A stretch of DNA of 64,000 bases from JAMZMI01 sp964353015 (GTDB lineage: Bacteria; Bacteroidota; Bacteroidia; Cytophagales; Cyclobacteriaceae). Shown here piece by piece: positions 8,416-17,781 of this stretch (the first letter of the stretch is position 1; each line of letters starts with the position of its first letter). Under the pieces are notes generated by a model, which was given only the letters and a program-made list of their open reading frames with translations, made no database searches and was not told the origin of the DNA. Where the stretch lies: assembly GCA_964353015.1 (NCBI GenBank), contig CAYGUA010000020.1:29056-93055 (forward strand). Reading direction: 5' to 3'. A program made the position numbers and the translations under genes.

Positions 8416-10383
8416 TCAGTTTTGATTATTGATAATATCCTCTACCAGACTGTTGATGTACATTTCTATATTTTCATATCCGGCATTTAAATCATGTCCA
8501 TGTGCATCAGAAACGGATGGATCAAGTCCTACTGATAATTTCCAATCATCTGGCATTCCATCATTGGAGGTATCAATTGGAGCAGTCAAAGAATTTAAAG
8601 TCGGCCATCCGCCAACATCAGATTGAGTATCTATGATGCCTTTGGTACTTCCGTTTGATCCGGTGAAGGTAAAAGTGCCAGTTTTAACTTCTTGGACGAT
8701 TCTCAAGTCATATGAATCTCTCACAAGACTTGCCCCACCATAATCCATGACTTTTAAATAAGCTTCTTGCGCAGTATGAGTGGTAACATTGTTGCCTATA
8801 TCATGCGGTTCAAGCATGCGCATATTGTCTTTATCTTCTTGTGAAACTGTGCCGTAGCTCGAATGGAATTGGTTGTAAACACCATTTGTCCAGTTGTCAT
8901 TGGTAGCACTTGGACTTCCGGTCATAAAGTTTCCGTCAATATAAAACTTACCCCAGATATCATAAACCTCAGTTCCTACATTCTTATTTTTATCAATAGA
9001 AACAATGCGACTAGGCTTTGTTGTCGCAGGACCAGCTTTGTAATAACAATTAACAATATTCACATTCATGGCTTCACCGCCATAACAACTATTGTCAGAC
9101 CAATTGTAGATCACATTGTTTCTCAAATCAACCAAATCAGTCAGGGCAAATGCTTTTCCAGCTTCCTCACCAAGTCTTGGATTTCTGCTTGAATGATGGG
9201 CAAGTAGGTTATGATGAAAACTCGCATTTTTTCCACCCCAAATTCCTCCATAACCATGAGCTCCTTTATCATGGACTGAGTTTCTCAAACTTTCTGTTAT
9301 ATAACACCATTGCACAGTTGTGTTTTCATTGGCATAGAAGGAAACACATTCATCTGTAGACCAGCTCATGCTACAATGATCAATCATGATGTCTTTATGA
9401 AATCTACCCCCCAAAGCATCATTCTCTTGCTTTGCTTCGTCACCCATTCGAAACCTCATAAATCTGATGATAACATTATCGGCATTGACTATCACTGGAT
9501 AATCGCGAATTGTGATGCCATCTCCCGCCGCAGTTTGACCTGCTATGGTTACGTTTCCACTTGATATATTCAAATTGGACTGCAGCTTGATGGTGCCAGA
9601 AACTTTAAACAAAATATATCGCGATCCACTTTGGCTGATCGCACTTCTCAAACTACCCGCACCCGTATCGTTCAAATTGGTGACGTAGATCACTTTTCCT
9701 CCTCTACCACCAGTAATATCTTTAGCAAACCCTTCTGCTCCGGGAAACGCTGGTACTGCCATGGGCTCAACGTAACCAGAAATATTTACTATCAATTCAT
9801 CAAAAATCGAAGCATCCGCAATCAATTCTGCTCTTACAGTGACATTCCCATTTGAAAGTGGAGTTAATAAGCCATTGTTACCAATAATTGCAATTGATTC
9901 ATCAGAAACACTCCAATTCACTTCTTGGTAAGTAGCGTCACTGGGCAGGATGTTGATTGAATATTGTGCTGATAAACCATTTGAAATATTACCGCCAATT
10001 ATTTCAATACTTTCTGTTTGTATAACGTTACCGGATATCGAGATCAATTTCTTACCTACAACTTCAGTTCCATCCGTTGCTGTTGCAAAGACTGTTACAT
10101 TCCCATTTGTTATTGCTGTAAGTAGACCTGATTCGCTTATGGTAGCTACTGCCTCATCAGATATGGTCCAAACAACATTTTTAACAGATGCATTTTCGGG
10201 GATGATCGTTGCACTCATTTGTGAGGTTCCCCCATCCGTTATGTAAGCACCATCCACAACTATCGACTCAACGAGGATATTAGTATCCTCTTCCTGATTG
10301 CAGGAAATAAAAATCAACAATATTGGAAAAAACAAAAACAAAAGAAATTTGGGTATTCGTGAAATGTGCATTCTTCTTATCAT
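8416..10383 (-). CDS. Surface lipoprotein pectate lyase, PL1 family, with two Big_2 domains
   Basis: The 655-aa protein has a lipoprotein signal ending at IFISCNQEEDTN, with acidic residues after the Cys. Two Big_2 repeats follow (about 36-118 and 122-203), then a PL1 catalytic domain from FPGAEGFAKDITGGRGGKV. IMIDHCSMSWSTDE and SSRNPRLGEE carry the active-site region. Its catalytic domain is clearly related to the neighbouring PL1 (shared NSVHxKGxHGYGGIWGGK), so the pair is a tandem duplication with domain gain or loss. It is the first gene of a four-gene lyase operon whose upstream boundary is the hairpin at 10454-10484. Confidence 0.92.
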   Translation of the reverse strand: MIRRMHISRIPKFLLFLFFPILLIFISCNQEEDTNILVESIVVDGAYITDGGTSQMSATIIPENASVKNVVWTISDEAVATISESGLLTAITNGNVTVFATATDGTEVVGKKLISISGNVIQTESIEIIGGNISNGLSAQYSINILPSDATYQEVNWSVSDESIAIIGNNGLLTPLSNGNVTVRAELIADASIFDELIVNISGYVEPMAVPAFPGAEGFAKDITGGRGGKVIYVTNLNDTGAGSLRSAISQSGSRYILFKVSGTIKLQSNLNISSGNVTIAGQTAAGDGITIRDYPVIVNADNVIIRFMRFRMGDEAKQENDALGGRFHKDIMIDHCSMSWSTDECVSFYANENTTVQWCYITESLRNSVHDKGAHGYGGIWGGKNASFHHNLLAHHSSRNPRLGEEAGKAFALTDLVDLRNNVIYNWSDNSCYGGEAMNVNIVNCYYKAGPATTKPSRIVSIDKNKNVGTEVYDIWGKFYIDGNFMTGSPSATNDNWTNGVYNQFHSSYGTVSQEDKDNMRMLEPHDIGNNVTTHTAQEAYLKVMDYGGASLVRDSYDLRIVQEVKTGTFTFTGSNGSTKGIIDTQSDVGGWPTLNSLTAPIDTSNDGMPDDWKLSVGLDPSVSDAHGHDLNAGYENIEMYINSLVEDIINNQN

Positions 10384-10453
10384 GAAACTCTTAAGACTCT
10401 AATCTGAAAGGAACGTATATTCTTCAGACATATAATATCAATATTTATAACCA

Positions 10454-10484
10454 AAAATGGTGTGATTTGCGATCACACCATTTT
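10454..10484. terminator. Strong hairpin, probable terminator after the SusCD operon
   Basis: AAAATGGTGTGAT and ATCACACCATTTT form a perfect 13-bp stem with a 5-nt loop. It lies 21 bp after the stop of the SusE-position gene and about 70 bp before the first lyase gene. It probably terminates or attenuates susCD transcription before the lyase operon. Confidence 0.8.
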
Positions 10485-10504
10485 AGTTTCATCTTTCTAA
10501 ATAA

Positions 10505-12181
10505 TTAGAATTCAGTTCTCCATTTTGTATCGCCGGAATCGGTTCTACCATTGAATCCTGAATCCTTAAAATTTAAATCAAATGCTTCTAAATCTTCCGG
10601 ATTAGGTGCAACCCACAAATCTTCTGCTGTACCAGCATAAGTAGAAGATGGCATTCCTGCAACACCTCCTCCATCATTAGGCACAAACCCTGATGTACCA
10701 TAGACATTAACTATGTTGAATACTGTAGCATCTAATCCTTGAATTACTGAAAAAGTAAAGTCCTCACCACCTTGAGTCCATGCGTGACCAAAAATTGAAT
10801 TAGTTATGGAAATACCATTAACAGACTGATCAGTACCTGGCTCACGATACCTGAAAATCCAACGAGCAAATCTTGGGAAATTGTTTGCTGAAATACCATC
10901 AAAAGTAACAGAGTTTGTATTGGTATAAGTTGAAATACCTATTTCAATATTCACAAGAGTCGTGTTGGTTACTACAATATCATCGACTGAAGATGTCCTA
11001 TTATCCACGGTCAACAATCCATAATTACCAATTTGATTAACTATACAATTATCAATTTTGAATGTATTTATGTGTACAGCGGCCGCATCTTTAATTCTCA
11101 ACAAACCTCTAAAATGATGAATATTACAATCTGTAAATACAATTTCGCCAATAGAACCTGATTTATCATTATTCATGACATAATCACCTGTCCAATCTTC
11201 GCCATATAAATTCAGATTGGTAAAGCGGATATGATCAATAGCTGCGCCTTCAGCAATTTGCCAGTTGCCTGCAGTATATAAACTGGCAAGACTATCTTCG
11301 AAACCTAGCGCCCCAACGAATGTGATTGATTTATCAGCCAAGACAGTAGTAGGAAGTAAATATTTAAATCCCTTTTTCAATACAATTGTATCACCATCAG
11401 TGGCTCCCATATAAGCATTTTCGGCAGCTGTAGGATCGGTGATTTGAGTTAGATCGGTAACGTTTGGACCATTATAATTAACTAATGAAACCACAGTCTT
11501 ATAATTCTCCCAACCTCTGAGCTCACCACCACTGTATATCGCAATTTGGTAAGCTGTATTTTGTGCCAGTTTAGATATGATCTTTTCACCAGCCAATTCT
11601 TCAGCAGTAGTCACAGTCAGCACACTTAATGGTCTGCTGAGTCTGAGATCCGTAGGTGAAAATACTCTGATTTCATCCACAGGCAGTCCGATCCTTTGCC
11701 ATTCTACCTTCACTTTGGTATCAATCATGTCATTAGCCTGAGGTGCGATTAAGTTTGATGGAAATTTTTCCGTTCTGATACTTCCAAAATCTGATACTAG
11801 GCTATTGTACTCCGTATCATCGGCATAAGCTGTAGCTCTAACCTGATAGATGGTATTCCAGAAGAGCTCCTCACCTACAGTTTGTGCATTAAGCACAACA
11901 TAGGATGTATCAATGGTTAGTGAATACTCTATTGTTTTAAATGTGTCTCGACTAACCTCAATTTGATAAGATATGACCTCTTTGGCAGGACTTATATTTA
12001 CTATGATTGTATTCAAATCTGTTTCTAAAGTACCATCAGCGAGTACCGGTTTAAATAACCTGGTTCTTGGAAAAGTTTCCATATCCTCAGTACACGAAAT
12101 CACCAAAATCACCGCAGCTGCTAAGGCAAATAATTTGATTGATATATTCATCTTTTTCATTTCTAAGTTTTTAAATAACAT
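10505..12181 (-). CDS. SusE-position outer-membrane lipoprotein with FN3-like and DUF4957/DUF5123-like domains
   Basis: The 558-aa lipoprotein has its lipobox at LVISCTEDME; the coupled ATG overlaps the susD stop by one base (TAATG), though a second Met at residue 8 gives a tighter signal peptide. A fibronectin-III-like region (about 50-220) is followed by a beta-helix-like region (about 235-558) ending in GDTKWRTEF. The latter half shares the pattern of HxxRGxxRxK and IGNYGxxxxD with the two N-terminal repeats of the 2001-residue protein at 21637-27642. Third-gene lipoproteins of this kind usually bind glycan at the SusCD complex. A glycan-binding role for pectin fragments is likely; catalysis has not been shown for this domain as far as I know. 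Confidence 0.75.
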   Translation of the reverse strand: MLFKNLEMKKMNISIKLFALAAAVILVISCTEDMETFPRTRLFKPVLADGTLETDLNTIIVNISPAKEVISYQIEVSRDTFKTIEYSLTIDTSYVVLNAQTVGEELFWNTIYQVRATAYADDTEYNSLVSDFGSIRTEKFPSNLIAPQANDMIDTKVKVEWQRIGLPVDEIRVFSPTDLRLSRPLSVLTVTTAEELAGEKIISKLAQNTAYQIAIYSGGELRGWENYKTVVSLVNYNGPNVTDLTQITDPTAAENAYMGATDGDTIVLKKGFKYLLPTTVLADKSITFVGALGFEDSLASLYTAGNWQIAEGAAIDHIRFTNLNLYGEDWTGDYVMNNDKSGSIGEIVFTDCNIHHFRGLLRIKDAAAVHINTFKIDNCIVNQIGNYGLLTVDNRTSSVDDIVVTNTTLVNIEIGISTYTNTNSVTFDGISANNFPRFARWIFRYREPGTDQSVNGISITNSIFGHAWTQGGEDFTFSVIQGLDATVFNIVNVYGTSGFVPNDGGGVAGMPSSTYAGTAEDLWVAPNPEDLEAFDLNFKDSGFNGRTDSGDTKWRTEF

Positions 12182-14073
12182 TAGCCCCCTACATTAAATT
12201 CGAACATATAACCGCTGTTATCCAGGGTTCCCTGGCTACTTGTAATGGTGTTGGAAGGTATTGGAAAAATATATCTCACTACACCTGGAACAGGCCCATT
12301 GATGTAATTTTCCCAGTCTCTTGTAATCCATTCTCTGTAAGGAGGATCAAATTTTTCATCACGAAGAGCCAATAAGAACTGATCTCTCATCCACGTATCA
12401 TCAGGCGCAACAGCAACTCTGCTATTTGGATTTAATAGTTGGAATTTTCCACTTTCGTCACGTTTCCAAAAAATATAGTCAGGAAGTTCATAACCATATT
12501 CTGGAATTATGGTGCCATTAAAAGCTGCATCAGCCATTGCTTTTAATCCAGACACAGTCTCCGATACTTTAGAAGAATAGATGTTCCATCTGATCAATTC
12601 GTATTTTCTGATCATTTCCCCTCCAAACTCCCATGCTCTTTCATCAACAATGGCGTTAAAGAAATCATCTTTGCTTCCACTTACAGAGTTAACATATGCA
12701 TCAACTTTTGAATCCCATAAAGTTTGGTCAAAAGCTCTTTGACGTACTCTTTTCAAGGCATCCTGAGCTGCTGCAGTAGGTCCATTGTTGATTTCATTAT
12801 CAGCTTCTGCGAACATCAAAAGCACATCGGCATAGCGCATCATTGGCCAATTAATGCCGGTACCTTTTGCTGAATTCTGTCCCTGTCCTTTATCAAGAAA
12901 ATATCGACTCCATTTACCTTGAGAAATATTTAAGGAATTCGCTCCATCACCTACACCAATAAACTCCTCCTGAAAGCTAGTATTGACCTTGTACATCGCA
13001 CATGTAACATCTCTACGAATGTCCATCGTATCAAAAGAAAAATAATAAGTAGGTGGAATTGACATATAATTATTCCCGGATCCATAATCATGATTGGAAG
13101 TTGGTCCGCCTTGAACTGTTACCCCAATATTCCAACCAACATCACCATTACCTAATGCAAATGGAACTTCAAATAGAATATCTTCATTTGGAGTTGTAAT
13201 AAACTTTGAATTGTTCAGAAAAACTTGTCGATAGTCCGCAGGAAGCGCACGATCCTTTAGGGTCATCAATTTTTGAGTATAATCTCTGGCTATCTGATAA
13301 TAATCCAGATAATCACCTTCACGCTCCATCACCATATCAGGTGTCAAATAATATCCTCCTCTTTGCAAAGACAACCTGGCTATCATACCAAGGGTATATT
13401 CTCTGTTGACCTGCTCTATAGAATATGGCACTTCATCAGCCCATAACATATGCTCTTCAATATCAATCATATCCTGTATCACTTCAGATAGGATAAGATT
13501 TCTGTCCTCACGAGGAAGATAAAAATTAACACCAGGTTTAGGAGCTTCTTTGCTATATGGAACATCACCAAAATAATAGGTCAGCATGCTATACCAATAT
13601 GCACGGAGTGTATATGCTTCTCCCAAATAATGATACATCAATTTGGAAGTAGCTTCATCAGTAGAATTGAGTTGGCTACTGCTTTCAATCCCTTCTATAC
13701 AAATATTAGCATCCCGAATGGCAGCATATGCTGCATTCCACATTTGATTTAAGTCTCCATTATTTTCTTGTGGAGTCAGATTCCACAGTTGATACCTGTC
13801 GCCTGTGCTTGTCCAACCACTTTGACGCTCAATATCTGTATTACCAGTCATGTTGTTCGAAAGTCTAGAGCGGAATCCGTCCACACCAAATTGAACATAA
13901 ATGGCATTGACTGCTTTACGGGTTTCTTCTACTCTTGAAAATACGTATTCGGAATCAAAAGTAGAGAGTGATTCAGGATCGAGAAATGACTCGCAAGAAC
14001 CTAAGCCAATCATTCCGATCATTAATATGAAATATCGTGCTTTCATGTTTTTAAGTTTATTTATGAATCTCAT
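12181..14073 (-). CDS. susD: SusD/RagB-family glycan-binding lipoprotein
   Basis: SusD-type proteins form the lid of the SusC importer and capture oligosaccharides. The protein is 630 aa with a lipobox at MIGLGSCESFLDPE and TPR-like helices. SusD signatures include EAYTLRAYWYSMLTYYFGDVPY and the C-terminal RYADVLLMFAEADNEI. The annotated start has a nine-residue lead; the Met at residue 10 (14046) begins a more typical signal peptide. It follows susC by 11 bp. Given the surrounding pectinases, the ligand is probably oligogalacturonide or rhamnogalacturonan fragments. Confidence 0.95.
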   Translation of the reverse strand: MRFINKLKNMKARYFILMIGMIGLGSCESFLDPESLSTFDSEYVFSRVEETRKAVNAIYVQFGVDGFRSRLSNNMTGNTDIERQSGWTSTGDRYQLWNLTPQENNGDLNQMWNAAYAAIRDANICIEGIESSSQLNSTDEATSKLMYHYLGEAYTLRAYWYSMLTYYFGDVPYSKEAPKPGVNFYLPREDRNLILSEVIQDMIDIEEHMLWADEVPYSIEQVNREYTLGMIARLSLQRGGYYLTPDMVMEREGDYLDYYQIARDYTQKLMTLKDRALPADYRQVFLNNSKFITTPNEDILFEVPFALGNGDVGWNIGVTVQGGPTSNHDYGSGNNYMSIPPTYYFSFDTMDIRRDVTCAMYKVNTSFQEEFIGVGDGANSLNISQGKWSRYFLDKGQGQNSAKGTGINWPMMRYADVLLMFAEADNEINNGPTAAAQDALKRVRQRAFDQTLWDSKVDAYVNSVSGSKDDFFNAIVDERAWEFGGEMIRKYELIRWNIYSSKVSETVSGLKAMADAAFNGTIIPEYGYELPDYIFWKRDESGKFQLLNPNSRVAVAPDDTWMRDQFLLALRDEKFDPPYREWITRDWENYINGPVPGVVRYIFPIPSNTITSSQGTLDNSGYMFEFNVGG

Positions 14074-14084
14074 AATTTTTCGAA

Positions 14085-17000
14085 TTAAAAGGTTAGGTTA
14101 ACACCAGCAGTAAATGATCTACTTCTAGGAAATGAAGAGTAATCCACTCCAGGTGTTAGCTGCTGAAAAGTGGAGCTTCGAGAAGTACTTACCTCTGGAT
14201 CAAAACCTGAATATTTCGTCCATAAATGCAAATTATTTCCAGTCACATACACTCTAAACTGAGATAGTTTCAGTTTACTAATCAACTTGGTTGGCAGTGA
14301 ATAACCTATGGAAGCCTGATTCAATCTGATGAATGATCCATCTTCAACAGCCCAAGAATGAATAACTGCTCCAGCAACGCCGTAGCTGTAATGCGACCAG
14401 ATATCTTTACCAGCATTCATTTCCGCCAATTGAGTCAAGTCTGTTACGACTTCACCAGGAGCACCATATGTTCCATCTACATCAATGTAGCTGAATCTGT
14501 GATCTGAGTTCATCTCATTCAGCATGTTACCATAAGTGGTTCTTCTGAACTGACTGAATTGGATTTTTTCCGCATTGTAAACATCATTACCCAGTGACCA
14601 GTTAAAGAATAAGGCCACATCAAAACCCTTATATCTTGCATTTAATCCAAATCCCCCTTGTGCCTTCGGCAAAGTATTACCAATGATTTTTCTATCCTCA
14701 CTTGTAATTAAAGAATCACCATTTAGATCTTTTAATTTTAAAAATCCAGGACGAACATCTGCTCTACCGACGGTAGCGCCTGAATTAGCAACTCCTTCTT
14801 TTAAAATATACTTTCCTGTGGCCTCATCGTATGAAGAAAAGTCGTCGGTAGTATAATAACCATCAGTTACATAACCATAAATATTACCAATCTTGCCTCC
14901 TACTTTAGCATAGAAATCATCTCTGTCTTTCAAATCTGTACTCGCCCAGTTTGATTGATCAAATCTTTCAGTAGGTCCTCCAAGATCTTCCAATTGAACT
15001 CTATTAACTCCAAGGTTGAAATTTAATGAGACACTTAAATCATTCTTATCTATGATAAAACTATTGATCCCCAAATCCACACCTTTACTTGAAGTGCTAC
15101 CAATATTTTCCCATTGATATTGAAATCCGGAATTTTGAGGAATGGCTTTCTGTAGTAATAAATCTTTGGAGGTGTTATAATAAAAATCTACCGTTCCCTC
15201 AATTTTAGATCTGAACAAAGTAAAATCAAGACCAACATTTCTATTAATTGTTGTTTCCCAAACCAAGAAAGGATTGAAGAGCACCCTACTCTCTGGTGTA
15301 TAATATGCATTATCCACGTTATTAAAACCAGGGCCTCTGTTGGTAGAACCAGTTAATAGAAATTTAGTGGCATTAGCGCTAATTCCGTCATTTCCTGTCT
15401 GACCATAGCTAATTCGTAGTTTTAAAACATCAATAGCTGCTGCACCTGATAAAAAACCTTCTTCTGAAATCTTCCAACCCAAAGCAACTGCTGGAAATAT
15501 CCCTAATCTATTTTCTTTTGCAAACTTGCTCGAAGCATCAGATCGAAAAGTCGCAGTAGCGAGATATTTTCCTGCATATTGATAGTCTAATCTACCAAAA
15601 GTAGAAAATCGGTTTTGCTGGGTATAATCTTCAGTTTCATGTCTATCTGTACGACCAAAAGTCATATTTGCAAATAAATCCTGCGGTGTGATAGTCTCCC
15701 TGAAATCCTCAGATCTTACAAAATGTCTTTGACCACCAGATGAATAAATCTCCTGACCAATTAGAATATTTAAAGATTGGTTATTGAGGTTTGGAACCGT
15801 GTAGGATGCGGTGTTCATCCAACGCATTGAAGTGTTCTGAGTATCTGTTCGTTCACCAATTGGAAGATTGCCTCCGTTATTGAATGATTCACTAGTCAAT
15901 GGCCCGTAATACCTTAAATTTTCATCAAAATCATGCTGACCATTGATAGTGGTTTTTATGTTGAGATTGTCAATTACTTCCCAGGTAAGACCTGCATTTA
16001 ATACATATGAATTAGTTGTCCTTTTTCTCCAATCCTGCTTTAACAACTCCGTAGGATTTACAAGGCTTAGTAGAAATGATTGATATTGGTCATCACCACT
16101 TGAATTAGTAAGGTCAATGTCCAATTCATCAGCGATTCCATTTACTGGTCGTGTTTGAATAGCGTCTTTTATACTCAACTGAGCATTTCCTGAAGTACCA
16201 GCACCATTTTTGATGGTATTTGTAATTCTGGCTCCAGCATCAAACATTATTTTATCACTGATCTTGTGACTCAGTTTGAAGTTAATCACATTCCTTTCAT
16301 AGGCATTGTTACTTAATAAACCTTCATCATTATTTGTTGTGACACTCAGGTTCATTTTGGTCATCTCAGAACCACCCGATACACTAAGATTGTGGTATTG
16401 AGAAATCCTTGTACTCCCAAATAACTCATCCTGCCAATCAGTACCTGGCTTGTTTTTATAGAGTTCCAAATCCTCGTAAGTACCAAAGTACTTTTCAAAA
16501 TTTTTCACATCTGTACTCGAGTTGAGTTTTGCATACTCATAGTTCGCTAGTACATATTCATATGGAGATAGCACGTTGTGGCGTCTGTCATCTGGTAAGA
16601 ATAGTCCTTGAACAAAGCCATTATAGGAAACTGTTGTTTTACCAGCTACTGGTGTTTTAGTACGGATCACAATTACTCCATTAGATGCCTGAGCTCCGTA
16701 TATCGCTGTTGCAGCTGCATCTTTCAAAACTGTAATGCTTTCAATATCAGAAGGAGGTATGTCATTGATACTATTGACAATAAATCCATCTACCACGTAT
16801 AAAGGAGAGTTGTCCTGAGTGATGGAATTTCCACCCCTCACTCTTATAACAATCTCTGCACCTGGTGATCCATCAGTAGTAAGTACGTTTACACCGGGTA
16901 ATCTACCTGTCAAGGCTTGAGCAGTACTGGCCATCGGGATCTTTTTCAAATCAGAACCAGAGAGCGTAGCGACAGAACCTGTGAAGTCAGTTTTCTTGAC

Positions 17001-17369
17001 ACTGCCATAACCGTAATCAACAATTACAACCTCATCCAGTGCCTTTATGTCTATTTCCAAGGCCACATCGACGATGGTTTTACCCGAAACTTTTACTTGC
17101 TGATTCGCAAATCCGATAAAACTAAAAGTAAGAGTTGAGCCTTCAGTAGCAGTTACCTTGTAATTCCCATCTATGTCTGTAACTGTACCGTTCGTTGTTC
17201 CAAGAATGATCACACTTACGCCCGGCAAAGTTTCGCCAGTCTCAGCATCGGTTACAGTACCAGAAATCGTGCGTTCTTGAGAATAAACATCCGGTATAAG
17301 AACCAGCGCTAAAACTATCACGAAAACTGTTCGCAACCAGCTTATACTTTTTAAAAAATCAGTAGTCAT
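14085..17369 (-). CDS. susC: SusC/RagA-family TonB-dependent oligosaccharide importer
   Basis: The 1094-aa outer-membrane receptor has a signal peptide (1-30) and a carboxypeptidase-regulatory-like beta-sandwich (about 32-105). A SusC-type TonB-box-like segment LDEVVIVDYG lies at 111-120. A plug with the family motif SITVLKDAAATAIYGAQASNGVI follows, then a 22-strand barrel to the C-terminal VNLTF. With SusD it imports pectin oligosaccharides using TonB energy. It is first in its operon. An operator-like 18-mer lies about 55 bp upstream of the ATG, in a shared divergent promoter region with GH43. Confidence 0.96.
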   Translation of the reverse strand: MTTDFLKSISWLRTVFVIVLALVLIPDVYSQERTISGTVTDAETGETLPGVSVIILGTTNGTVTDIDGNYKVTATEGSTLTFSFIGFANQQVKVSGKTIVDVALEIDIKALDEVVIVDYGYGSVKKTDFTGSVATLSGSDLKKIPMASTAQALTGRLPGVNVLTTDGSPGAEIVIRVRGGNSITQDNSPLYVVDGFIVNSINDIPPSDIESITVLKDAAATAIYGAQASNGVIVIRTKTPVAGKTTVSYNGFVQGLFLPDDRRHNVLSPYEYVLANYEYAKLNSSTDVKNFEKYFGTYEDLELYKNKPGTDWQDELFGSTRISQYHNLSVSGGSEMTKMNLSVTTNNDEGLLSNNAYERNVINFKLSHKISDKIMFDAGARITNTIKNGAGTSGNAQLSIKDAIQTRPVNGIADELDIDLTNSSGDDQYQSFLLSLVNPTELLKQDWRKRTTNSYVLNAGLTWEVIDNLNIKTTINGQHDFDENLRYYGPLTSESFNNGGNLPIGERTDTQNTSMRWMNTASYTVPNLNNQSLNILIGQEIYSSGGQRHFVRSEDFRETITPQDLFANMTFGRTDRHETEDYTQQNRFSTFGRLDYQYAGKYLATATFRSDASSKFAKENRLGIFPAVALGWKISEEGFLSGAAAIDVLKLRISYGQTGNDGISANATKFLLTGSTNRGPGFNNVDNAYYTPESRVLFNPFLVWETTINRNVGLDFTLFRSKIEGTVDFYYNTSKDLLLQKAIPQNSGFQYQWENIGSTSSKGVDLGINSFIIDKNDLSVSLNFNLGVNRVQLEDLGGPTERFDQSNWASTDLKDRDDFYAKVGGKIGNIYGYVTDGYYTTDDFSSYDEATGKYILKEGVANSGATVGRADVRPGFLKLKDLNGDSLITSEDRKIIGNTLPKAQGGFGLNARYKGFDVALFFNWSLGNDVYNAEKIQFSQFRRTTYGNMLNEMNSDHRFSYIDVDGTYGAPGEVVTDLTQLAEMNAGKDIWSHYSYGVAGAVIHSWAVEDGSFIRLNQASIGYSLPTKLISKLKLSQFRVYVTGNNLHLWTKYSGFDPEVSTSRSSTFQQLTPGVDYSSFPRSRSFTAGVNLTF

Positions 17370-17421
17370 AGTTCATATTTAATTTTTGGTTAGTTGATAT
17401 TTCTCAATTCGGTGTTATCAA

Positions 17422-17439
17422 TGTGTAATCGATTGCGCG
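17422..17439 (-). promoter_or_regulatory. LacI-type operator candidate (susC)
   Basis: TGTGTAATCGATTGCGCG on the plus strand matches the shared consensus TGCGCAATCGATTACACA when read on the minus strand, with the central CG conserved. It is 53-70 bp upstream of the susC ATG. Confidence 0.7.
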
Positions 17440-17751
17440 TTTTGTAAAAAATAAAAGCCTTTTTTATGGCTTTTTTAAATGATTCAGAGCATGAATGACA
17501 TTGAACTCATCATTACACTTCACTAAAATCAAGCTTAAAGAAAATCAAAATTCTTTAAATCTAAAATCTTTTCATTATAATTCTCATAAATTAATTATTT
17601 CAATTCATATCAAATATTAGCTAATTTGCAATTTTTAGGATGTTTATTGCCGATATCTATTCTTTTATATCCTTGACCCCAAAGAAAAAAACCGAATAAT
17701 TTTTCCCTGAGTCACCTGATCACGCAGTAATTTTTATTTTTACAATACTTA

Positions 17752-17769
17752 TGTTCAATCGATTACTCT
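17752..17769 (+). promoter_or_regulatory. LacI-type operator candidate (GH43-CE8)
   Basis: TGTTCAATCGATTACTCT keeps the core CAATCGATTAC of the shared motif. It ends 12 bp before the GH43 ATG and overlaps the expected transcription start, a good place for repression. Confidence 0.65.
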
Positions 17770-17781
17770 AACCTTCTCAAA

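Larger units (their letters stand above)
17370..17781. promoter_or_regulatory. Divergent susC / GH43 promoter region
   Basis: This 412-bp AT-rich region has no gene. It carries two LacI-type operator candidates, one near each end. A Bacteroidota-like -7 element TACTTATG (17746-17753) lies just upstream of the GH43 operator, so a transcript would start within that operator. I see no other clear element in the middle. Confidence 0.6.
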
